Below are positions 1 through 9,761 of a DNA stretch of 64,000 bases, piece after piece; positions within the stretch are counted from its first letter, which is position 1; every line of letters begins with the position of its first letter. The notes under the pieces were generated by a model, which saw only the letters and a program-made list of their open reading frames with translations, ran no database searches and was not told where the DNA came from. Position numbers and translations under genes: made by a program. Source of the stretch: Palaemon carinicauda (taxonomy: Eukaryota > Arthropoda > Malacostraca > Decapoda > Palaemonidae). The stretch covers positions 63,389,130 through 63,453,129 of the forward strand of contig NC_090739.1 of assembly GCF_036898095.1 (NCBI RefSeq), written 5' to 3'.

Positions 1-760
1 GATTCTAGACACCAGTCTCCACAAACTTTCTCAAAACGAGAAGAACTCCCATCCCAGAGTGACTTGAGTCTGACTGGAATCAAGCCCTCGATCCCCCAGA
101 CATTCTGATCCCCATGGGACCAGAAGTTTGGACGAACCTCAAGGGATGGGTGTCAGTCGAGAATATACAGAGTGGTATAACCTTTTCATCCTTCCACACC
201 CCTCGGACTTGATGCTGTGCTTAGAACACATCAAAAGAAGAGAGGAGAGACCATAATGCTACACCACACGACCTCAACCCTCTGGACAGAGTCCGAAAGT
301 ACCTTCACTTAAATCTCTTAAGAGATGAAGGCCAACTTTCCGGTCCTTCAACCGCCTCATCAGTTCCTAACAGACCACTCAGTGATGTGATGGGCGACAA
401 TACCACACACCACATAGAGGCTCATATCGGCAAGCAAGAAGGAACTTGCTCGTAGCCTCTTCCCATCTAACAGTATAAACACTAAGATGGGCCAAAGTCC
501 GTTCGGTGCCGCTTCATTCCAGACTAGAGGAATATGCTTGCCAACAATCTGTGTACAGCATATCAGATAAGGTATACCGAATGGTGTTTGGATCACCTTG
601 TAGCCGACAAAGTCCCGACTTTACGTGGTCCTCCAACTAGGGATCTGTTCGCAACGCTCCTGAACCTCAGGCTGCCGTTGCCCCCCAGCCCTAGACCCCA
701 ACGCTCTCTGGCAAAAAACAGGCCAACAATGACGTTTACGTCTCGTCCCTGTTTTGTCTA
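1..760 (+). pseudogene. Decayed RNase H / methyltransferase-like C-terminal part of DIRS pol, element A
   Basis: Short blocks align by eye with the equivalent region of element D. A segment near 210-240 (acacatcaaaagaagag) corresponds to the D region encoding the FSDAS RNase H strand. A segment near 390-420 corresponds to the MSDNTTAVAYLSKQ block. At 534-700 the frame reads residues like TEWCLDHL, DKVPTL, RDLFATLLNLRLPL, matching the D segment after RNase H. Frames change repeatedly, so no protein can be made. The start of pol lies outside the window. Confidence 0.65.
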
Positions 761-879
761 GAGAAGGGCACTCAAGAAGGCTAGAACATCGGTCAGCCTC
801 TCAAGGACTCTCCTAGCTCCGCTATGGCATTACGCAGAACGGTTTCCAAACCTTTTGCAGCTCCTGATAGTCTCCAAGA

Positions 880-1895
880 GAACCCTCTCCATATCACAGA
901 CAACCCACTTGGACACCTACCACAAGCTATAGCTTTGCTATGATTGTACGCCTGGAGACTACCCAGTACCTCTTTTGCGAAAAGGTTGTCTAGATATCTG
1001 AGGAATTCCTCAGCATCAGTCTACCAGGCAGTATAACGTCTTGTTTGGTTGGTGTCATGTGAAAGTCTCTCTCTCCACTCGATACCTCTATTCCAGCAAA
1101 AGCGGAATCCTTGAGTATATACAAGAGGAAAAGACTCCCTATTCAGTTTCGACAGGTAAAGATGATGACTCAACCTTGATCCTTCACCTTCAAACTGAAA
1201 GGAAGGGACATCCTCTCATCTATAGACCTTTAATAACTCATATGGACTTACAACTTGCCTTTTTCCAGTCGGAATTTAGACCTTCCTCTCGGAACATGGT
1301 TCAAATTCTCCGATCTCTAGAGAGACTTCCTTATGTTCCACTTCACCAGGCAACAAATTTTCACCTGATTTAAGAAGACAATGTTCCTATACACACTGAC
1401 AGCAACCATACGAGTCAGGGAACTTCATGGTCTCTCTTTCCACATCGCCTATTAATGGGAAGGGCGAAAGGCAATGTTCAGTTTCGTCCCCGAGTATGTC
1501 GCCAGACAGTCTCCAGAGGTGACGGATCCTGCACAAGTCTCCACTTGGTAACGGACTATCCAGATCATCCGTTACTGTACCCAGGGTAAGGTATGAGACT
1601 ACCTTAAGAAAATGGTAACAGTCCACCCAGCTCCCTTCTCTTGTCATCAGCACTGGGAGAGACTAGAGGAGGATCACCAAAACATCATCTCAACATGCCC
1701 ATGGTCCTTCTTAGCAGATTACTCTGTGACACAGGTTTTACAAGAAAGGATGTGAATGCTCCAGGTGACTTTCACAACCTTTCTCCTGCAAGACGTGACC
1801 CACAGGAACTTGATACGATCTCTATCAGTCCGGTGACTTCACAACAGCGGGTAGTATACCTCAAGCTCCTTATTGGACAAGTAGCAGAAGGTTGA
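880..1895 (+). pseudogene. Decayed tyrosine recombinase of DIRS element A
   Basis: The region corresponds to the YR of element D (24540-25608). Fragments in different frames resemble the D protein: a segment around 1040-1130 matches the VVGVVEGVSLPSMPL area, 1190-1370 matches the FRLKGVNIS to PYEPLRQASD area, and 1740-1890 matches the stretch around the catalytic tyrosine up to the C-terminus. Frameshifts and substitutions are frequent and an intact R-H-x-x-R-Y tetrad cannot be read. The enzyme would have integrated circular cDNA of the element. Pseudogene by inspection. Confidence 0.65.
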
Positions 1896-2120
1896 GGGCA
1901 CTGTTACCCGGTTTTAGTCTGCGTGAATGAAAAGATTTGACCGGCTCTTATTCTTTTCTTCATCCTACCTTCTCGTTGGGAAAGCAGCATCCTGGGTTCT
2001 CTGCATAAGCTGACCTCAAACCACTGCAGGTAAACCATGTGTGTACCTAGTATTAAGTTAATACTGTTGCGTCCCCATACCCTGGCGAGGTGGTATTGAG
2101 AAAGTCTTGGTTACATCAGG
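1896..2120 (+). other. 3' untranslated region of element A, first part
   Basis: No coding signal. The text resembles the 3' regions of elements I and D (for example the CTCTGCATA..GCTGACCTC..CTGCAGGTAA stretch, also at 25750 and 61990). It is cut by the left end of element B at about 2121 and resumes after 8826. Confidence 0.7.
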
Positions 2121-2292
2121 TTTTTCAATATTAAACTTACCCGATAATCATGTAGCTGTCAACTCCGTTGCCCGACAGAATTCTATGGAGGGATACGCCA
2201 GCTATCACAATACTAGAAGGGGGTGTATTTACCAGCGCCACCTGTGGCCAGGTACTCAAGTACTTCTTGTTGACACCTCCTCAATTATTCCT
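2121..2292 (+). repeat. Left inverted terminal repeat of element B
   Basis: The segment from ACTTACCCGATAATCATG to CTCAATTATTCCTC is nearly identical to the reverse complement of 8631-8826. The match stops at the CGAGGAATAA end of the right copy. High arm identity suggests a fairly recent insertion, or arm conversion during replication. Confidence 0.9.
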
Positions 2293-2483
2293 CTGTCGTG
2301 CTTCCGGCAAGACGTTCTGGGATACGCTTATGTTCTTGGAGTATTTTCACGACTTTGGTGAAGTATTTCTCTTTGATTTCGGCTGTCGCTTTACTGGAAA
2401 CTTCTATATTAGCTTAGTTAGCTTTTGGAATTAATTTGATTAATTATGGTGACGAGAGAGTATGAACTCTCGTTCACCTTTCA
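2293..2483 (+). other. 5' leader between left ITR and gag of element B
   Basis: A T-rich leader with no convincing ORF. It occupies the same place as the leaders of C (9566-9761), E (30513-30696) and F (46866-47062), just before the gag ATG. Confidence 0.5.
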
Positions 2484-3060
2484 ATGGCCGACCCTTCCCT
2501 TAGACGGAAGTGTTGGTGTCTAAGAGAGTATAGACTCTCTTTCTTAATTTTGCTTAACAAAAGTTATAGATTTATTTTATATCTCTCCGCCTCTTATAGG
2601 CCTCTTCGATTAACTTCCTTTTATTATAAACTCATTAAAATTAATTTTTATATTTGTTTATATTCGACCTTCCTAATAGTAGGCGGTCTTTTACCGAAGT
2701 TAATAAACTTTGAGCCCGTCATTTCGGTTTTACCTGTTAACATATTATGCTATTTCCGCCACAGAGTTTGAAAGATTTTCTTTGACAGTCTCGTACTGTT
2801 TTCAAAGTTGAACTAACGTTTTGTTTTGTCTCTGCAGTTGTTGACGTTCAGAACGTTCAACTTGCACTCTATCGTTACGATAGAGAAAGAATGTTCACGG
2901 TTTCACGTTGCAGTAAGAGTAACCGTGTCTAGCGTTTTGTTCATTCTTTCTTAACTTAATGGTTTTGATCCTAATAAAGGAACTTTTCAGTTTTTTCCTT
3001 TAACAATAATATGTTTTAACGATATATATGATTGGGCTCTTCTCTCAGGTTCTAAGTCAA

Positions 3061-3080
3061 GAGAGAGAGAGAGAGAGAGA
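3061..3080 (+). repeat. Short (GA)n microsatellite
   Basis: About ten GA units followed by a purine-rich, slightly degenerate tail to about 3105, inside the gag region of element B. Confidence 0.9.
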
Positions 3081-3864
3081 TATAGAGACGGAGGGAGAAA
3101 GAGGATAAACGTTTCATTCAAGCCTGCCAGGCGTACGAGTAACGTCGTTATCGTTTTTGCTCTTCTCCCTAGTCTCTTTAGGGGAAGAAACTAAACGTTT
3201 CTAGAGTGATCTAGTGTTTAGTCTCTTTCCAACCACTGAATTATCTTTCATTAGATTTTTCTGTTACATTGTAATTCTGTTTTCGCAATTACTAACTTTG
3301 AGAAAGGATAGAATTGCGTATTTCAGGTACAAACCACTTAAAGTTTCGAGTTCAGTGAAATAAGTGCAAACAGAAATCAAAGTGATAAGTGATTAGTGCG
3401 TGAGGGTACTTTTGTGCGCGCCAGTCGTCCTCCCAGTCCGGGACCTCTTGCAAGCTCCCAAGCCCAGGGGAGAAGCAATGTCGAAGGGCATAAGGGTTCA
3501 GCAGGCCTTGATCGGCGCACAGAAGTATTCTCGGTGGTTGTGGGCGTGTCTTACCGAGACCGTCACTCCCACCCGCAGACGATTGAGCCCTTATTTTGCT
3601 CGTCTGCAGAAGAGATTAGGGGAGAAAATAAAGGCAGAGTAACGCTGGTCTCAGGTCTCAAGACCTCTTAAACTTTAAGTCCAGACCTATGCCAGACGTA
3701 CGAAGTTAAAGTTCACAACCCGAATGCAGTCATTGGGTTAGCTCTGACTCTCCTCAGTCATCAGTTGATTACACTCCGCCTAAGAGGAGTAAGGTTCTGC
3801 CACAACAGATCTCTGCTGTTAAGGCTTTACCTCAGCAGAACTTAGTGTCTGCCGACCCCAAGTT

Positions 3865-4320
3865 AACTCTACTGCAGTCCATACAGTCACAACTTTCGGT
3901 CTTGATGCGTGAGTGTCGGGCTGAGAGTGTTGCGCCTCCGCCTCCGCCTACACTCCCCCCCGCCTATGATCGCTCCGCCTGATCACAGTACCACCTGCCA
4001 GGCGTACGATGTTGTGAACTCTACTACAGTCCATGCAAGCACAGCTTTCGGACTTGATGCGTGAGTGTCGGGCTGAGAGTGTTGCTCCTCCGCCTCCGCC
4101 TACACTCCCTCCACCTACACTCGCTCCGCCTGATCGCAGTACCATCTGCCAGGCGTACGATGTTGTGGACTCTACTACAGTCCATGCAAGCACAGCTTTC
4201 GGACTTGTTGCGTGAGTGTCGGGCTGAGAGTGTTGCTCCTCCGCCTCCGCCTACACTCCCTCCACCTACACTCGCTCCGCCTGATCGCAGTACCACCTGC
4301 CAGCAGTTCCACCTGCCAGG
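3865..4320 (+). repeat. Three tandem copies of a roughly 151-bp unit in element B gag
   Basis: The phrase CTTGATGCGTGAGTGTCGGG recurs at 3901 and 4053, with a one-base variant at 4204, followed each time by proline-rich CCTCCGCCTCCGCCTACACT and CAGGCGTACGATGTTG. The unit is not a multiple of three, so the downstream frame depends on copy number. Confidence 0.85.
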
Positions 4321-4974
4321 CGTACGATGTTGAGCCACGTGCTGAGTTTGCTGTTCCCTGTGGTGTTCAGCCTCCGCCTTCCTTAAGGCAATCTTTACAT
4401 TGGGATCAGGAGGATTATACCTCTCTTCCTCCGCCTCCACTTGCTGCTCCACCAGTGATGCATCACTCGGTTGAGGTACAACAACCTCTCCCGTCCATGA
4501 GTCAGTCTCCTCAGCTCTCGCTGCAGCGAGCTCAACCCTCCACAAGGCAAGCACCACAACACCTTAGCCTTGCGCCTCAGGAGCCTCAGCTTGCGAGACA
4601 TTTACCTTGTTCTGCGCAGCCTCTTCCTCATCGCGCTCCGCTCACACCACAGGAACTGGAACTTGCTACTCCGCTTCCGCCAACCGCTCAGCAAGCGCAA
4701 CCCTTGGGTTCAACCACTCATGCTAGGAGTCAGCCTCCTCCACCCATGCGCCTTCCTTCTGCTTGTCTTTTATTCAGCCTTTGCAGACTGAGCCTCAGGT
4801 GTTCCCTCATCGGAGTCTTGAAGAGGAAACCACAACTATTGTTGTTCCAGCTCGTTCTGACTCTGCTGTACCTCCATTTTCATACCATGGTTTAAACCCC
4901 ATGCAAGCATGCATAAAGCACTCTAGCACTGGTCATGGAATTTCTGAGAAATGTTAAACGCCATGCACACGCTC

Positions 4975-5190
4975 TGCTTTCCTTACAGCAGGCTCTGCTT
5001 ACAGCAGGCTCTGCTTACTACATGCTCAGCATACAGCATGCTCTGCACTCAGCATGCTCTGCATACAACATGCTCTGCATACAGCATGCTCTGCATTCAG
5101 CATGCTCTGCATACAACATGCTCTACATACAGCATGCTCTGCATACAGCATACTCTGCATACATCATGCTCTGCATACCTTACCGCATGC
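4975..5190 (+). repeat. 16-bp tandem array in element B gag
   Basis: Units of the form CATGCTCTGCATACAG repeat about a dozen times with small variations. The period is 16 bp, so successive units rotate through the three frames. All three forward frames stay open across the array and give similar histidine/alanine/cysteine-rich peptides. Confidence 0.9.
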
Positions 5191-5300
5191 TTCTCAACAC
5201 ATCTTGGGTTGTTGCCAACTCACTAGACTGTCAAGCAGTTTCATAACGTTGCCTTCTAGTCTGCTGCTTTTGCACCAGTGAACCCTCACTCAGAGAACTT

Positions 5301-5727
5301 AGCTTTTCTAGGATAAGGTCCCTGTAGATGAGAAAGTTCTTTTCTCCCTCCTTCTGATATTCCCTTGAGGACTCTGTCATTTGGAGGGAGCCTTTAGCTG
5401 CATAACCTCTTATGGACTTTTATTTAAGCATAACATGCTTACAGGGAAGGTAATGGTTCCACTTCAGCCGCTAATCCCGTCTGTTACCACACCTGCTCCC
5501 ATAGACCTTGAGCTGTGTTGCATGACATGCAGTCCAAGCTTAGTCCTTGTTAGAGGATTTTTTGTTTACGGAGTCAATGTGTCACGGGGAAGACGTTCAA
5601 CAACCAACAGAAGGGACTTGTTGTGACGCAGTGCGGCAACCTCAGCAACCCGTTAAGGAGTTGTCTGTACGACCCAGACAGTCTAGACAGATTTGGGTTG
5701 TCACTGTACTTCCTCGCTTGCCCATGA
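5301..5727 (+). other. Deletion junction zone between gag and pol of element B
   Basis: A complete element has more than 1 kb of C-terminal gag and N-terminal reverse transcriptase here. Only about 430 bp without recognisable homology remains before pol resumes just after the YLDD position. No separate gene is seen. Confidence 0.6.
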
Positions 5728-7212
5728 TTGACAGTTTACAGACTGTGCAGCAGTATCATGATCTTGTGTCCGGCTCCGTCAGACGACTGGCTTTTAAGAG
5801 CTCCCACAAGTCGTCGCTGTCTGGAGATTTTCATATGGACTATGGATCTGACCAAGGAACTGGGCCTCCTGGTCAATTTTGAGGAGTCTCAGCTCGTTCC
5901 ATCCCAGACCATTGTCTCCTTGGGTATGGATCTTCAGAGTCGAGCTTTTCGGACTCGTCCGTCGGCCCCAAGGATCTTCCAAGCCCTAGAATGCATCCAG
6001 AGCATGCTGAGAAGGAACCGATGCTTAGTCAGGCAGTGGATGAGTCTAACAGGGACACTTTCATCGCTGGCCCTGTTCATCGAGTTAGGGAGACTCCACC
6101 TCCGCCCCCTTCAGTATCATCTAGCTGCTCACTGGATAAAGGACATGACGCTAGAGACGGGCTCAGTTCCTGTTTCCGAAGAGATGAGGTCTACTCTAAC
6201 GTGGTGGAAGAACAGCATTCTTCTCAAGGAAGGTCTACCATTGGCTGTTCAGACCCCCGACCACCGTCTCTTCTCGGACGCATCGGACACGGGCTGGGGT
6301 GCGACACTGGACGGACAGGAATGCTCGGGAACATGGAATCAGGAGCAAAGGACACTTCACATCTATTGCAAGGAGTTGTTGGCAGTTCATCTGGCCTTGA
6401 TAAACTTCAAGTCCCTCCAGCTTAACAAGGTGGTGGAGGTGAACTCCGACTACACCACAGCCTTGGCTTACATCTCCAAGCAGGGAGGGACTCATTCGAG
6501 GAAGTTGTTCGAGATCGCAAGGGACCTCCTCATTTGGTCAAAAGATCGAAAGCTCACGCTGGTAACGAGGCTCATTCAGGGCGATATGAATGTCATGGCA
6601 GATCGCCTCAGCCGGAAGGGTCAGGTCTTCCCCACAGAGTGGACCCTTCACAAGAATGTTTGCAGCAGACTTTGGGCCCTGTGGGGTCAGCCAACCATAG
6701 ATCTATTCGCTACCTCGATGACCAAGAGTCTCCTCTTGTATTGTTCTCCGATTCCAGACCCAGCAGCAGTTCGCGTGGATGCCTTTCTGCTGGATTGGTC
6801 CCATCTCGACCTGTATGCATTCCCGCCGTTCAAGATTGTCAACAGGGTACTTCAGAAGTTCGCCTCTCACAAAGGGACACGGCTGACGTTGGTTGCTCCC
6901 CTCTGGCCCGCGAGAGAATGGTTCACCGAGGTACTGCAATGGCTGGTCGACGTTCCCAGGACTCTTCCTCCTAGAGTGGACCTTCTGCGTCAACCTCACG
7001 TAAAGAAGGTACACCCAAACCTCCACGCTCTTCGTCTGACTGCCTTCAGACTATCGAAAGACTCTCAAGAGCTAGAGGCTTTTCGAAGGAGGCAGCCAGA
7101 GCGATTGCCAGAGCAAGGACGACATCCACTCTCAGAGTCTATCAGTCTTAATGGGAAGTCTTCCGAAGCTGGTGCAAGGCCAATGCAGTTTCCTCAACCA
7201 GTACCACTGTAA
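5728..7212 (+). pseudogene. N-terminally deleted reverse transcriptase / RNase H / methyltransferase-like ORF of element B
   Basis: The 494-codon frame is open, but homology starts only at SDDWLLRAP (about 5774), the end of the palm motif that is YLDDWLL in C, E and F. It continues through the thumb/connection region, the RNase H core with FSDASDTGWGATLD near 6270 and the catalytic-block remnant VNSDYTTALAYISKQGG near 6440, and then a segment with DLFAT, DAFLLDWSHLD and AFPPF (6700-6830). That last segment fits the DAM-like methyltransferase domain known in DIRS pol. Lacking most of the RT fingers and palm, the product cannot be an active polymerase. The end overlaps the YR frame. Confidence 0.8.
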
Positions 7213-8110
7213 CCCAGATTGCTGACTTCCTGTTACATCTAAGGAACGTAAGATCCCTATCAGCTCCTACGATCAAGGGTTACAGAAGTATGTTGGCAGC
7301 GGTTTTCCGCCACAGAGGCTTGGATCTTTCCTCCAACAAAGATCTACAGGACCTCCTTAGGTCTTTTGAGACCTCAAAGGAACGTCGGTTGTCCACTCCA
7401 AGCTGGAATCTAGACGTGGTCCTAAGGTTCCTAATGTCATCAGGATTTGAACCGCTCCAATCAGCCTCTTTTAAGGACCTCACATTAAAAACTCTTTTCC
7501 TCGTGTGCTTAGCAACAGGTAAAAGAGTAAGTGAGATCCACGCCTTCAGCAGGAACATAGGTTTCACATCTGAAACGGCTACATGTTCCTTGCAGCTCGG
7601 TTTTTTGGCTAAAAACGAGCTTCCTTCTCGTCCTTGGCCTAAGTCGTTCGAGATCCCAAGCCTGTCCAACATGGTGGGGAACGAACTGGAGAGAGTACTT
7701 TGCCCAGTTAGAGCTCTTAAGTACTATCTAAGAAGGTCAAAACCATTACGAGGACGATCAGAAGCCTTATGGTGTGCTATCAAGAAGCCTTCTCTACCAA
7801 TGTCTAAGAACTCAGTTTCTTACTACATCAGGCTTCTGATTAGAGAAGCAAATTCTCATCTGAAGGAAGAAGACCTTGCTTTGCTGAAGGTAAGGACACA
7901 TGAAGTGAGAGCTGTGGCTACTTCAGTGGCCTTCAAACAGAACCGAATCTGCAGAGTGTTATGGATGCAACCTATTGGAGAAGCAAGTCAGTGTTCGCAT
8001 CATTCTATCTCAAAGATGTCCAGTCTCTTTACGAGTACTGCTACACCCTGGGTCCATTCGTAGCAACGAATGCAGTAGTAGGCGAGGGCTCAGCCACTAC
8101 ATTCCCATAA
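6920..8110 (+). pseudogene. Tyrosine recombinase of element B, with nonsense codons and one frameshift
   Basis: Homology to the YRs of C and F begins at the ATG within CAATGGCTGG (about 6939), inside the pol ORF. In the YR frame a TAG follows about 11 codons later, and another stop, TAA at 7149-7151, replaces the lysine of YQSKWEVF. The 7290-8063 part is open and carries the first catalytic arginine in GKRVSEI and the HEVR (HxxR) motif. A one-base loss near 7950 shifts the frame before the catalytic-tyrosine segment; the correct frame resumes after it and contains FYLKDV, ending at TAA 8108. Domain order is normal for DIRS YRs. Inactive as it stands. Confidence 0.85.
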
Positions 8111-8502
8111 TCCCATAACTTTTTAACCTTTCTCTTGAATACTTTTTATGGGTTGTACGGTCGGCTAAGAAGCCTTCCACATCCTTGTTGATTTGGCGGG
8201 TGGTCAATTCTTTCTTGAGAAGCGCCAAGGTTAAAGGTTGTGATGAGGTCCTTTAGTATGGGTTGCAGCCCTGTATACTTTAGCACCTTTGAGTTGATTC
8301 AGCCTCCCAAGAGGAACGCTGCGCTCAGTAAGGAAGACGATCTTATTAAAGGCAGAGTAACGGTTCAAGTCGACTTCCTTACCAGGTACTTATTATTTCA
8401 TTGTTATTGTGGATAACTGATTATATGAAATACGGGATACTTAGCTATCCTTTAGTCTTGTACACTGGTTTTTCACCCACCCCCCTGGGTGTGAATCAGC
8501 TA
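8111..8502 (+). other. 3' untranslated region of element B
   Basis: No ORF. It resembles the 3' regions of C (15232-15572) and F (52605-52998), including GATTTGGCGGGTGGTCAA, GATGAGGTCC, AAGGCAGAGTAA and the closing GGGTGTGAATCAGCTA just before the ICR. Confidence 0.8.
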
Positions 8503-8586
8503 CATGATTATCGGGTAAGTTTAATATTGAAAAATGTTATTTTTATTAATAAAATAAATTTTTGAATATACTTACCCGATAATCAT
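8503..8586 (+). repeat. Internal complementary region (ICR) of element B
   Basis: The first half (ATTATCGGGTAAGTTTAATA then TTGAAAAA) is the reverse complement of the left tip. The second half (TGTTATTTTTATTAATAAAA to TTACCCGATAATCAT) is the reverse complement of the right tip. Joined, they give the circle junction, with AACATTTTTC on the opposite strand. This ITR/ICR arrangement is diagnostic for DIRS elements. Confidence 0.9.
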
Positions 8587-8630
8587 GATTTAATCGACCC
8601 TCCCTTCCTCCCCATAGAGAACCAGTGGAC

Positions 8631-8826
8631 CGAGGAATAATTGAGGAGGTGTCAACAAGAAGTACTTGAGTACCTGGCCACAGGTGGCGCTGGTAAATAC
8701 ACCCCCTTCTAGTATTGTGATAGCTGGCGTATCCCTCCATAGAATTCTGTCGGGCAACGGAGTTGACAGCGACATGATTATCGGGTAAGTATATTCAAAA
8801 ATTTATTTTATTAATAAAAATAACAT
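8631..8826 (-). repeat. Right inverted terminal repeat of element B
   Basis: Reverse complement of the left ITR from CGAGGAATAATTGAGG onward, extended at the outer end by an AT-rich tip (about 40 bp, TTTATTTTATTAATAAAAAT) that the left arm lacks but the ICR contains. Confidence 0.9.
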
Positions 8827-9045
8827 TTTTCCTACAATAGAATTGGAATAACTTTACCTAGACAGTCACACTTCTGCATGTCTCAACACAGCTTGCGTAG
8901 GCTGCTGACCTTGTGTAGCAAGGTTTTAGCGAGGGCAGGGGCTCCTTATTTTTGAGTACTAACATACTCAGATAAGGAGCCCCCGGGTAAGGCCAAAAGC
9001 CAGATTGGCAGGGACATCCACCCTTCCTAATGGGTGAGTCCCCCC
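8827..9045 (+). other. 3' untranslated region of element A, second part
   Basis: Continuation of the region interrupted by element B. It resembles 25900-26090 of D and 62150-62330 of I (AGCTTGCGTAGGC, GAGGGCAGGG, GTAAGGCCAAAAGCCAG, CATCCACCCTTCCTAA). No gene. Confidence 0.75.
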
Positions 9046-9142
9046 TAATAAATAGCGTGGTTTGTATTCCGGTTACGGAACAAATGACAAATTCGTAGAT
9101 AATTTGTATTTTTCCTAACTATACAAACTTTAGCTATTTATA
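9046..9142 (+). repeat. Internal complementary region of element A
   Basis: Contains AATAGCGTGGTTTGTATTCC and GGTTACGGAACAA, the complement of a family-1 left tip, joined to ATGACAAATTCG..TTTGTATTTTTCCTAAC, the complement of the right tip. It is closely similar to the ICR of I at 62331. Confidence 0.85.
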
Positions 9143-9393
9143 CAAACTTGCCTGCCAACCCTATCCCCTTGAAGCCCTACCTCCAAGCAAAGTGAACTAA
9201 ATCACAGGTGTGTGAACGGGAGTGGTAGCAAGCTACCCCCCCCCCACACTCCCCGCTAACTAGTGGTGTGTGTAGTTAACCCTCGCTAAATTTCAATGGC
9301 TCGTCATTTCAGCCCCGCCAAAAGTATAACACCTAATAAATAGCTGATGTTTGTATTGTTAAGAAAAATACAAATTATCTACGAATTTGTCAT
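9143..9393 (-). repeat. Right inverted terminal repeat of element A
   Basis: Carries the family-1 ITR landmarks: a C-run flanked by GCTAGC-like palindromes, CCCCGCTAACTAG, AATGGCTCGTCATTTCAGC, and the tip AAATACAAATTATCTACGAA ending TTTGTCAT. Its left partner is outside the window. Confidence 0.85.
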
Positions 9394-9565
9394 TTTAAAT
9401 ATTAAACTTAGCCGGTGAATATATAATAGCCAACGTCTCCGACGGCCCGACAGATCCAAAAACTCGCGAGCGATCGCCGTGAAGGTTGCGGGTGTGCCCA
9501 CCAGCGCCGACTATCGGCCAGATACCGCATATACTTGTCAACCACTCCAGTTCTTCTCTGTCGGT
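9393..9565 (+). repeat. Left inverted terminal repeat of element C
   Basis: CCGGTGAATATATAATAGCC through ACTCCAGTTCTTCTC matches the reverse complement of 17612-17803 with very few differences. Confidence 0.9.
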
Positions 9566-9761
9566 CTTGCCGACAAGTTGGTTCCGCTCGCTTTAGACCT
9601 CGAGTTTTCTACCGAATTGGTGAAGTACTTTGTTTTGGTTGTTTTATTGGCGTTCGCTGTGTTGGTGTGTTTCTTCAATAAAACTCTTGAAACCCTTTTT
9701 TTGGCTTGTGTTTCTTGTTGATGAATTTGGATTTGACTTGGATTTTCTTTGGTTGTTCAAA

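Larger units (their letters stand above)
2484..5300 (+). pseudogene. Decayed gag-like ORF of element B
   Basis: The start is recognisable: ATG at 2484 encodes MADPSLRRKC, like MADPSP at the gag start of C and F. The frame then leaves homology, and the five-cysteine module is not seen. From 3413 a second block resembles the C/F gag segment VRACRSPSPRPL..SNV..TDVPS..GVS. The middle is filled by a 151-bp repeat (3865-4320) and a 16-bp repeat (4975-5190). The C-terminal gag domain present in C, E and F (around FVTAAPRSPPSE) is absent. Gag proteins of these elements probably form the particle; this copy cannot. Confidence 0.65.
2121..8826 (+). mobile_element. DIRS-type element B (family 2), internally deleted
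   Basis: The left tip TTTTTCAATATTAAACTTAC and the right tip ending ATAAAAATAACATTTTT are both predicted by the joined sequence of the ICR at 8503-8586, which fixes the borders. Order: left ITR, gag remnant with tandem repeats, pol lacking its N-terminal half, YR, ICR, right ITR. The C-terminal gag and the first half of the reverse transcriptase (up to the YLDD area) are missing between about 5300 and 5770, so B could only be mobilised in trans. It is inserted in the 3' region of element A. Confidence 0.9.
1..9393 (+). mobile_element. DIRS-type element A (family 1), 5' truncated by the window and interrupted by element B
   Basis: The visible part starts inside a decayed RNase H/methyltransferase-like region, continues through a decayed tyrosine recombinase and a 3' untranslated region, and ends with an internal complementary region and a right ITR. 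Bases 2121-8826 belong to element B, which split the 3' region of A. The right tip reads CGAATTTGTCATTT, matching the end predicted from the element's own ICR. Element C starts immediately at this tip. The coding remnants resemble element D at protein level, with many shifts and stops, so A is an old inactive copy. Confidence 0.85.

Noticed and set aside
4024..4557. Long minus-strand ORF rich in Gly/Ser
   Set aside because: Antisense by-product of the 151-bp proline-codon repeats in element B gag.
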